Positions 15,414 to 23,100 of a stretch of 48,536 nucleotides of DNA are shown here, piece after piece. Every line of letters begins with the position of its first letter. Position 1 is the first letter of the stretch. Made by a program: the position numbers and the translations under genes. Origin of the DNA: Candidatus Flavonifractor intestinipullorum (GTDB lineage: Bacteria > Bacillota > Clostridia > Oscillospirales > Oscillospiraceae); the NCBI GenBank assembly GCA_019118925.1, contig DWYC01000053.1, forward strand, positions 137,557-186,092, given 5' to 3'. The notes below the pieces were generated by a model. The model was given only the letters and a program-made list of their open reading frames with translations, was not told where the DNA came from and searched no databases.

Positions 15414-16721
15414 TTATTTCTTGGTGGGAACCAGGAGCTCTTTGCCGCCCATATAGGGCTGGAGCACTTTGGGTACCTTCACGGTGCCGTCGGCCTGGAG
15501 GTTATTTTCCAGCAGGGCGATGAGCATCCGCGGGGGCGCCACACAGGTGTTATTCAGGGTGTGAGCCAGGTAGGTTTTGCCGTCCTCGCCCCGATAGCGG
15601 ATCTTCAGGCGGCGGGCCTGGGCGTCGCCCAGATTGGAGCAGGAACAGACCTCAAAGTACTTCTGCTGCCGGGGGGACCAGGCCTCGATATCACAGGATT
15701 TGACCTTCAGGTCGGCCAGATCGCCGGAGCAGCACTCCAACTGCCGCACGGGAATGTCAAAATTCCGGAAGAGCTCCACCGAGTAGCGCCAGAGCTTTTC
15801 GTACCAATCCATGGAGTCCTCGGGCTTGCAGACCACGATCATCTCCTGCTTCTCAAACTGGTGGATGCGGTAGACGCCGCGCTCCTCAATGCCGTGGGAG
15901 CCCTTCTCCTTGCGGAAGCAGGGGGAGTAGGAGGTGAGGGTCTGAGGCAGCTTCTCAGCGGGGATGATCTGGTCGATGAAGCGGCCGATCATGGAGTGTT
16001 CGCTGGTGCCGATGAGGTAGAGGTCCTCTCCCTCGATCTTGTACATCATGCCGTCCATGTCGGTCTGGCTCATGACGCCCTCCACCACGTTGCCGTGGAT
16101 CATGAAGGGGGGGATGCAGTAGGTAAAGCCCTTGTCAATCATAAAGTCCCGGCCATAGGCCAGCACCGCCTCGTGGAGCCGGGCGATATCCCCCAGAAGG
16201 TAGTAGAAGCCCGAGCCGGACACCCGCCCGGCGGCGTCCAGGTCGATGCCGTCAAAGGACTCCATGATGTCCACATGGTAGGGAACGGGGAAGTCGGGGA
16301 CCAGAGGCTCGCCAAAGCGCTGAACCTCCACATTGGCCGAGTCATCGGGGCCGATGGGCACGGAGGGATCGATGATCTGGGGGATGACCAGCATGATTTT
16401 GTGGATCTCCTGAGCCAGCTCGTCTTCCCGCTGCTCCAGGTAGGCCAGACGGTCGGCGTCGGCCTTGACCTCGGCCTTCAGAGCCTCGGCTTCGGAGAGC
16501 TTGGAGGGGTCCTTCTTGGCCTGTCCCATCAGGACGCCTACCTGTTTGGATTTGGTGTTACGGGCGGTGCGGAGATCCTGGGCCTCCTGAATGGTCTTGC
16601 GGTTCTCGGCGTCCAGCTCCAGCACTTGATCCACCAGGGGGAGTTTCTCATCCTGAAATTTCTTTTTGATATTTTCCTTCACGGCCTCGGGATTTTCCCG
16701 GATAAAGCGAATATCCAACAT
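15414..16721 (-). CDS. serS: Seryl-tRNA synthetase
   Basis: The 435-residue class II enzyme charges tRNA-Ser and, in bacteria, tRNA-Sec if present. The N-terminal long coiled coil (about residues 25-110), which grips the tRNA long arm, is rich in Lys and Glu. The core has TSEHSM, motif 2 with CFRKEKGSHG, and motif 3 with NNTCVAPPRMLIALLENN. Starting at MLDIRFIRENPEAV is typical; ATG 16721 has GAGGTGC upstream. A perfect parS palindrome lies between it and the preceding gene. It is followed by a terminator. Confidence 0.96.
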   Translation of the reverse strand: MLDIRFIRENPEAVKENIKKKFQDEKLPLVDQVLELDAENRKTIQEAQDLRTARNTKSKQVGVLMGQAKKDPSKLSEAEALKAEVKADADRLAYLEQREDELAQEIHKIMLVIPQIIDPSVPIGPDDSANVEVQRFGEPLVPDFPVPYHVDIMESFDGIDLDAAGRVSGSGFYYLLGDIARLHEAVLAYGRDFMIDKGFTYCIPPFMIHGNVVEGVMSQTDMDGMMYKIEGEDLYLIGTSEHSMIGRFIDQIIPAEKLPQTLTSYSPCFRKEKGSHGIEERGVYRIHQFEKQEMIVVCKPEDSMDWYEKLWRYSVELFRNFDIPVRQLECCSGDLADLKVKSCDIEAWSPRQQKYFEVCSCSNLGDAQARRLKIRYRGEDGKTYLAHTLNNTCVAPPRMLIALLENNLQADGTVKVPKVLQPYMGGKELLVPTKK

Positions 16722-16761
16722 GGTACTGCACCTCAAATTCTCAATCTGATTTATTGTGGAA

Positions 16762-16781
16762 CCTGTTTCACGTGAAACAGG
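16762..16781. other. parS centromere-like site 1
   Basis: Positions 16764-16779 read TGTTTCACGTGAAACA, an exact match to the consensus ParB/Spo0J binding site, extended to a 20-base palindrome by flanking CC/GG. It lies in the 63-base gap between the membrane coiled-coil gene and serS. Confidence 0.93.
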
Positions 16782-16784
16782 GGA

Positions 16785-17354
16785 TTACAGCCATTCCATC
16801 AGGGACTGCCAGGCACTGAGCGGATCGTAGATGGAACGCTCTTCCTCTGTGAGTTGAGCGCTGAGCTCACCCAGTATGCGGGCGGTTTCGCCCGACTCGG
16901 GCTCTCCCCAACTGGTAAGGAGCTCTCTCGCCTGACTATACCGGCCGGCATTGTAGAGCGAGCGGATCTGGTTGAGCCGCCCCAGAGCCTCGAGCTGAGC
17001 CTGGGAAGCGTCCAAAGCGCTCTGCTGCTCGGCAAGTTGCCGCTGGGCCTCTTCCGCTTCGGTCTGGAGGGATTGGTTCTGCTCTTCCAACTGGGCGACC
17101 TGATCCTTCAGATCCTGATTTTCCTGAAGCATGTTGTCCAGGGTCTGGACCGCTGAGTCGGAGGACTGCTGCAAATCGTTGTAGGCGTCCCGGCTGGCCC
17201 GCTGCTGCATGAAATAGGAGAGGAGAAGCAGCAGAAAAGCTGCGGCAAAGAGAATAACCAAATAGATGAGGACGGAATTTCGCTTGCCGGGACTGGCGTG
17301 CTCCGCCTCGTGCTGGAGGGCGCCGCGCTGTTCAGAATCGGTGTCGTGGCTCAC
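16785..17354 (-). CDS. Single-pass membrane coiled-coil protein coupled to parB
   Basis: The 189-residue protein has a polar cytoplasmic N-terminus (about 1-27), one membrane segment (28-49), a long Gln/Glu-rich coiled coil (about 57-127) and a C-terminal helical part (127-189) that resembles one TPR-like helix pair (LNQIRSLYNAGRYSQARELL). I recognise no named family. It starts with GTG at 17354, overlapping the parB stop as GTGA, with AAGGGAGC eight bases upstream, so it is translationally coupled to parB. Its place directly in a parA-parB operon suggests a segregation, anchoring or division-related role, but this is inference. The topology puts the coiled coil outside the cytoplasm if the positive-inside rule holds (basic GKR before the segment). 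Confidence 0.78.
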   Translation of the reverse strand: MSHDTDSEQRGALQHEAEHASPGKRNSVLIYLVILFAAAFLLLLLSYFMQQRASRDAYNDLQQSSDSAVQTLDNMLQENQDLKDQVAQLEEQNQSLQTEAEEAQRQLAEQQSALDASQAQLEALGRLNQIRSLYNAGRYSQARELLTSWGEPESGETARILGELSAQLTEEERSIYDPLSAWQSLMEWL

Positions 17355-18253
17355 AGTGTCGCTCCCTTCTCACCGGAGGGGAGCTGTTCCAGCGTCTCCA
17401 AGAGCAGGTTCAGATCCTCGGTGTTATAGTATTCCAGTTCAATTTTGCCCTTTTTTTTGCCGCTTACAATGGTCACTTTCCGGCCGAAGCGATGGGAGAG
17501 GTCCTGCTCTGCCGAGCGCAGATAGATGGAGTAGTCCGGGGCGGCCTCCGGCTGGAGGGCGGCTTCGGCGCTCTCCTGCTGAGCGGCGAGGCGCTTGGCG
17601 AGGGCCTCTGTCTGCCGCACAGAGAGACCGTCGTGGACTACCTTCTGGGCCAGCTTCTTTTGCAGGTCGCCGGTGGGGGCGGCCAGGATGGCCCTGGCAT
17701 GTCCGGCGGAGAGAGAGCCCTCCTCCAGAAGCTGCTGTACCGCGTCGGGCAGAGCCAGCAGGCGCAGGGCGTTGGCCACCGCCGGGCGGGACTTGCCCAC
17801 CCGCTGGGAGACCTCTTCCTGGGTGAGGCCGTACTCCTCCATGAGGGTCCGGTATCCGGCCGCCTCTTCCACAGGATTCAGATCTTCCCGCTGGAGATTT
17901 TCAATCAGGCCCAGCTCCATGACGGTGCGGTCGTCTGCCTCAATAATAACAGCGGGGACCTCCCGGAGGCCGGCCAGCTTGGCGGCCCGCCAGCGGCGCT
18001 CTCCGGCGATGATCTGGTAATATCCGGAGGAGAGGCGCCGGACGGTGAGGGGCTGGATGATACCGTGGGTGCGGATGGAGTCGGCCAGATCGGCCAGGCT
18101 CGCTTCGTCAAAGCGTTTGCGGGGTTGTTTAAGACCGGGCTGTACCTCAGAGATGGGCAGGGAGAGGGAGCCGCCTTCCTGGCTCTGCAGGGCGTCGTCG
18201 CCCAAAAGAGCACCCAGGCCACGGCCCAGACCCCGGTCCTTGTTGGATGCCAT
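17351..18253 (-). CDS. parB: Chromosome partitioning protein ParB (Spo0J)
   Basis: The 300-residue protein is a ParB CTPase clamp that loads at parS and spreads to recruit SMC and drive ParA. The N-terminal GLGRGLGALLG (8-18) carries the ParA-stimulating basic residues. The CTP-binding motif GERRWRAAK is at 84-92, and ENLQRE follows near 117. The HTH for parS binding includes GLTQEEVSQRVGKSRPAVAN without a break. The C-terminal dimerisation domain holds KKGKIELEYYN. Three exact consensus parS sites lie within 2.5 kb. It starts 4 bases after the parA stop, and its TGA overlaps the next gene. Confidence 0.95.
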   Translation of the reverse strand: MASNKDRGLGRGLGALLGDDALQSQEGGSLSLPISEVQPGLKQPRKRFDEASLADLADSIRTHGIIQPLTVRRLSSGYYQIIAGERRWRAAKLAGLREVPAVIIEADDRTVMELGLIENLQREDLNPVEEAAGYRTLMEEYGLTQEEVSQRVGKSRPAVANALRLLALPDAVQQLLEEGSLSAGHARAILAAPTGDLQKKLAQKVVHDGLSVRQTEALAKRLAAQQESAEAALQPEAAPDYSIYLRSAEQDLSHRFGRKVTIVSGKKKGKIELEYYNTEDLNLLLETLEQLPSGEKGATL

Positions 18254-18257
18254 AGAC

Positions 18258-19034
18258 TCAGTCCTTTCTGATGGAGACGCCGTTCTGCTCCAGGACCTCC
18301 CGGGCCAGGGCCTCATAGGCCTCAGCCCCCCGGGAGAGGCTGTCATAGGCCATCACCGGCTTGCCGTGGCTGGGGGCCTCCGAAAGGCGTACGTTGCGGG
18401 GGATGACCGTCGCGTAGACCTGGCCGGGAAAGTGGCGCTTGACCTCCTCGGCCACCTGGAGTGAGAGGTTGGTCCGCCCGTCGTACATGGTCAGGACCAC
18501 CCCCTCCATGGAAATGTGGGGATTCAGGGCGCGCTTGACAATGCGTACCGTGGAGAGCAGATCGGACAGGCCCTCCAGTGCGTAGTATTCGCACTGAACG
18601 GGGACCATAATGGTGTCCGCCGCACACAGGGCGTTGAGGGTGAGAAGTTCCAGAGAGGGAGGGCAGTCGATAAAAATAAAATCGTACTGCCCGGCCACTT
18701 GGGCCAGAGCATCCCGCAGACGGTACTCCCGGTGGTCCAGGCCGATCATCTCAATGGTGGCGCCGGCCAGGGCCTTGTTGGAGGGGATCACGTCGGCATA
18801 GCGGGTGGCGCAGATGGCTTTGTCCGGGTCTGCGCCGTTGATGAGCACATCATAAATGTTGGGCGAGGAAGATACCTTGTCCACCCCAAACCCGGAGGTC
18901 GTGTTTGCCTGGGGATCGAAATCACAGACGAGCACCCGCTGCCCCAGGGTCTGGAGCGCGGCCGCCAGATTGACGCAGGTGGTGGTTTTCCCGACACCGC
19001 CCTTTTGATTTACGATTGCAATGGTTTTTGCCAT
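18258..19034 (-). CDS. parA: Chromosome partitioning ATPase ParA (Soj)
   Basis: The 258-residue Walker-type ATPase binds DNA non-specifically when ATP-bound and is driven off by ParB, helping origin segregation and, in Bacillus, controlling DnaA. The deviant Walker A is KGGVGKTTT (11-19), and DFDPQANTTSGFG is the conserved switch. IDCPPSLELLTLNAL is the Walker B region. RNVRLSEAPSHGKP is typical of Soj. The small size without an N-terminal HTH marks it as the chromosomal type. ATG 19034 has CAGGAG. A strong promoter at 19073-19101 lies just upstream, so parA-parB and the membrane coiled-coil gene form one unit separate from noc. Confidence 0.95.
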   Translation of the reverse strand: MAKTIAIVNQKGGVGKTTTCVNLAAALQTLGQRVLVCDFDPQANTTSGFGVDKVSSSPNIYDVLINGADPDKAICATRYADVIPSNKALAGATIEMIGLDHREYRLRDALAQVAGQYDFIFIDCPPSLELLTLNALCAADTIMVPVQCEYYALEGLSDLLSTVRIVKRALNPHISMEGVVLTMYDGRTNLSLQVAEEVKRHFPGQVYATVIPRNVRLSEAPSHGKPVMAYDSLSRGAEAYEALAREVLEQNGVSIRKD

Positions 19035-19072
19035 CTCTACTCCTGCCTTCTGCGATGGTTTCAACAGACTTT

Positions 19073-19101
19073 ATTATAATGCGGCAGGAGGCGTAATTCA
19101 A
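19073..19101 (-). promoter_or_regulatory. Promoter of the parA-parB unit
   Basis: Minus strand TTGAAT (19096-19101), 17-base spacer, perfect TATAAT (19073-19078), 38 bases before the parA ATG. Confidence 0.72.
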
Positions 19102-19146
19102 CTGTATTTCAAAAACTTCGTGGAGAGAAACATGAAACATGCAAAA

Positions 19147-19176
19147 AGACCGGGTGTTTCACGTGAAACACCCGGT
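19147..19176 (-). other. parS site 2 inside a terminator-like hairpin
   Basis: Positions 19155-19170 are an exact TGTTTCACGTGAAACA. Flanking ACCGGG/CCCGGT extends it to a perfect 28-base palindrome (19149-19176). On the minus strand it is followed by CTTTTTGC, so as RNA it is a strong stem with a T-run. It lies between noc and the parA promoter. It could serve both as a ParB load site and as the noc terminator. Downstream, near 19130-19140, are two degenerate GTTTC half-sites. Confidence 0.92.
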
Positions 19177-19195
19177 GGATGGGAGAAGGGGAGTG

Positions 19196-19227
19196 GGGAT
19201 TGATGTTTCACGTGAAACATCAATCCC
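19196..19227. other. parS site 3 overlapping the end of noc
   Basis: Positions 19204-19219 are an exact TGTTTCACGTGAAACA. Flanking GGGATTGA/TCAATCCC extends it to a perfect 32-base palindrome. The noc stop codon (19220-19222) lies inside the right arm, so the last codons of noc are part of the palindrome. Confidence 0.93.
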
Positions 19228-20032
19228 GGGCCTGTTTGGGAATGCGGATGGTAAGCAGGATGGAGTCGTCGGTATCCTGCCGGTCGCAGGCGGCGTCCAC
19301 TCCGGCGCTTTTCATCATGGAGAGCCCGCGGGTCACAGAGTTCAAAAAGAGACGCACATCCTTTAAAATAAACGCCGGCTTTTTTCGCGGCGAATGGGGA
19401 GCCGGATGTAAGAGCTGTTCAATGTACTCCTCGGTGCGGGCCACCGTGAAGCCCTGCTCGACCACCAGTTGAGCGGCCTGACGCTGCTGCTCCGGATCGG
19501 AGAGGCGGAGCAGGGCGCGGGCGTGGCGTTCAGTGGCGTGATGGTCCCGCAGAAGGGCCAGTACGTCGGGGGGAAGTTTTAAGAGCCGCAGTTTATTGGC
19601 TACAGCCGACTGGGATTTCCCAATGCGTTTGGCGGCCTCCTCCTGAGAGAGATGAAAGGTGTGGATGAGCCGTTCCAGCGCGGCGGCCTCCTCCACAAAA
19701 TCCAGGTCCCGCCGCTGGAGGTTCTCAATGAGGGCCAGCAGGGAGGAGGACTGGTCGTCCGCCTGTACCAGGATACAGGGCACCTCGGTGAGACCGGCCA
19801 ACTTGGCGGCCCGAAGGCGGCGCTCGCCCGAAATGAGCTCGTACCCTCCGGCGGCCTTGCGCACGGAGAGCGGCTGCAAGACCCCATAGAGGCGCAGACT
19901 GGCCGCCAGCTCCTCCAGGCCATCCTGGGAAAAGGTCTGCCGGGGCTGATTGGGGTTGGGAGCAATGGCGGAGACGGGGAGAAAAAGGACCCGGGTGCTC
20001 TCAAAGAGCCCCTTTTTTCGTTGGAGTACCAT
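19220..20032 (-). CDS. noc: Nucleoid occlusion protein Noc (ParB paralogue)
   Basis: The 270-residue ParB-family protein most resembles Bacillus Noc, which binds its own sites and blocks septum formation over the nucleoid. It has GERRLRAAKLAG (CTP motif), ENLQRRDLDFVEEAAAL and an HTH with SQEEAAKRIGKSQSAVANK. The C-terminal segment DVRLFLNSVTRGLSMMKSAG, followed by ILLTIRIPK, matches the Noc C-terminus rather than Spo0J. The short N-terminus (MVLQRKKGLFES) may be the membrane-binding amphipathic helix. ATG 20032 has AGGAGG eight bases upstream. No Noc-site (NBS) search was possible by eye. Spo0J-like function cannot be excluded. Confidence 0.88.
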   Translation of the reverse strand: MVLQRKKGLFESTRVLFLPVSAIAPNPNQPRQTFSQDGLEELAASLRLYGVLQPLSVRKAAGGYELISGERRLRAAKLAGLTEVPCILVQADDQSSSLLALIENLQRRDLDFVEEAAALERLIHTFHLSQEEAAKRIGKSQSAVANKLRLLKLPPDVLALLRDHHATERHARALLRLSDPEQQRQAAQLVVEQGFTVARTEEYIEQLLHPAPHSPRKKPAFILKDVRLFLNSVTRGLSMMKSAGVDAACDRQDTDDSILLTIRIPKQARD

Positions 20033-20106
20033 GGAGCGCGCCTCCTGTCGTCGGGATTCTATCAACCATATTTTACCATACTATGCCGCAAAGAGAGGGG
20101 AACCGC

Positions 20107-20133
20107 GTCGGACGGAACCACATTCCGTTCGAC
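20107..20133. other. Hairpin between noc and the FtsX-like gene
   Basis: GTCGGACGGAA and TTCCGTTCGAC form an 11-position stem with one non-Watson-Crick position around CCACA. There is no T-run on either side, so its role as the terminator of the FtsX-like exporter operon is uncertain. Confidence 0.35.
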
Positions 20134-20176
20134 AGGACTCCCCCTTCTTTGCGATAAGCCTGTAAAGGAAAAATAC

Positions 20177-23100
20177 TTACTCGACGGCCTTGAGGGACTC
20201 CACCATGTCAATCCGCCGCAGACTGCGCCCGGCGCTCAGGTTGCTCAGCAGCGAGAATACCGCGGTGAGCAGGGCGGCATAACCATATGAGGCGGGATGC
20301 AGGGTGCGGCCGAACATGAGCATATCGATCTCCACCGTCAGAATGAGCCACTGATGGAGGAACCGACCCAGCACCAGCCCCAGCGCGATGCCGAAGAGGG
20401 TGAGAAAGACGTTTTCCCGGTACACATAGGCGGAGAGCTCCCGCTCGTAGAAGCCCAAAACCTTCAGGGTGGCCAGCTCCCGCAGGCGTTCGGTGATGTT
20501 GATGTTGGTCAGGTTGTAGAGTACCACGAACGCCAGAGCGGCGGCGCACACCAGGATCAAAATAACCGCGTAGTCCACGCTCTCCATGCTTTTGGTAAAG
20601 GTATCCCGGGTCTCCTGAATGCGGCTGACTGCACTGACCCCCGAGAGAGGGATCAGGGCGGAAGCGAGAGCTTCTTCGGCCTCCTGACCGCCGGAACAGC
20701 GCACCAGGATGGTATTTTGGGCTGGGGCCTGGCCGAACAGCGCCTCATAGGTGCCGGCAGAGAGGTAGATATAGTGGAGAATGTAGTTCTCCACCGTATC
20801 CAGCACCGTGGCTTCCACCCGGCGCTCTCCATCCAGAGTGATGCGGTCGCCCGGCTCCACCTCCAGCAGGGCGGCGAGTTTCTCCGTGAGGACGACGCCG
20901 TCCTCGCCGGGGGTGATCTCCTCCCCGGTACGCCGGTCCTGGAGATGGATGAAGTGCGCAAATTCATCCCAGTCGGAGACGGCGAACAGGGTGGCGTCCA
21001 CGGTCTGCACCGGGCTCTCTGCGGTCAGGGAGGTCTGGTGAACGTCCATCCAGGCCTGGGCGGTGTCGGAGGCGGAGAGCTCCCGCTCCAGCTCGCTCCA
21101 CTCATCTTCCGTCACGTCGTCGGCCAGGGAGACCTCCAGACTGTATGTAAACAGCGCGTCGTACTGCCGGTCCAGCACATCGAAAATGGACCCCCGCAGG
21201 CCGAACGCCGCAAGGATGAGGGCGGTACACCCGCCGATGCCCACCACCGTCATCCAGAACCGGCGCTGGTAGCGGAAGAGGTTGCGGATGGTCACTTTAT
21301 AGGTGAAGGACAGCCGCCGCCACAGGGGGCCGATGCGCTCCAGTAGCACCCGCTTTCCGATGGGGGGAGCCTTGGGGCGCATCAGGGCGGCGGGGGACGC
21401 CGCCAGCGTGGAGGCCACGGCCCCGCCCGCCGCGCCGGTGACGCAGCCCACCGCCGCTCCCACCGAGAGGAGATAGACCGCCGGGTCGGGGACCAGAATG
21501 AGCTCTCCCACGGTATAGAGAATCTTCCAGGCGTTGAAAATGATCCAGGGAATCAGAGTACACCCCACCGCCAGGCCCAGCACGCCGCCGGTCAGGGAGG
21601 CACTGAGACCATAACCCACATACTTCAGAGCGATGGCCCCTGTGCCGTAGCCCAGGGCCTTTTTGCCGCCGATCTCCACCCGCTGTTCCTCCACCATCCG
21701 GGTCATGGTGGTCAGACACACCAGGGCGGCCACCAGGAAGAAAATAATGGGAAATACCGAGGCCAGATTGCCCATCCGCTGGGCGTCCTGCTGGAAAGAG
21801 ACGTAGCCCAGATTGGTGTTCCGGCCCAGGAAATACCACTCACAGTGTTCCATTTCGCTCAGCTCCCGCCGGGCGTCGTTGAGCTCCCGCCGGGCGTCGG
21901 AGAGCTCCTGCTCGGCCTCCGCCTTGCCGTCCTCGTACTCCCGAAGGCCGTCGGCGTACTCCGCCTCCCCGTCCTCCAGCCGGGTCAGGGCGTCCTGGAG
22001 CTCGGTCTCTCCATCGGAAATCTCCTGCTGGGCGTCGAGAAGCTCCTGTTCGGCCTGGGCGATCTGGCCGGGGAGCTCCGCTTTGGCCTGCTCCAGGTCA
22101 GACCGGCCGTCCTTATACTCCTGCCAGCCCTCGTCCAGCTCGTCCCGGCCCTGGAGCCAGTCGGCCTCGCCCTCCTCCAGGTCCCGGAGGCCGTCGGAGA
22201 GCTCCGCTTTGCCCGACTCCAGCTCCTCCAGAGCCCCGTGGAGGTCCGCCCAGTTTTGATCCAGCTCATCCCGGCCCTGGACCAGCTCCGCCCAGCCCTG
22301 ATCCAGCGCTGTTTTGGCGTCGGAGAGCTCCTGTCCGCCCTGAATGGCCTCCTCCACGCCGGCGTCGTATTCCGCTTTGGCCTGCCGGTACTGCTCCAGG
22401 CCGTCCTGATATTCCATTTCCCCCCAGGAGAGCTGGGAGGCGGCGCGGTCCAGGGCGCTCTGGCCCTCTTCCAGAGCCGCACCGGTGGTCTGGAGGGCGG
22501 CCACTGCCCCGTAGTAGGCCGCAGTCAGGGCCTGAGCTTGACCGGCGATAGCCTCTACTCCGGTCAGGGAGGCGAGCAGCTCCGCCCCGTCGCCGGGCAG
22601 AGCGGCGGCGAGCGCGTCCAGCGCGGAGGAGTCCTCACCAGCGGCCTGAGCGGCCTGGCTCAGCGCCGAGAGGAGGGTGGAGAGGGGCGCAATGCAGCCA
22701 TCGTAAAGGGCCTGGGCTTCCTCCAGGGCGGCCGCCGGGTCCAGTGCGGCCTGGGCGGCTAGGCCGCCCAGAACGGCCCCCACCGCCGCGCCGGTGTCCT
22801 CCGGCGTGTCGGAGAGCCATCCGGCGGCGCTCCAGCTCTGGGTCAATCCCTGGAAGAGCGCCGAGAGGGCGGTGTAGGACTCCTGCTGCTGGGCCAGCTG
22901 ATCCCGGCCCGCCGAGAGGGCCTGCTGCCCGGCAAAGAGCTGCTCCCGGGCCGCCGCCAATTCATCTTCGGCTTCCAGGAGCTGGCGTCCTCCGTCGGCC
23001 AGCTCCTGCAGGCCCTGACGGTACTCCTCCAGGCCCTCGTCGTAGGCTAACTGCGCCTCCTCCAGGGTATCCAGACTCTCGTTATAAGTCTCCTCGCCGT

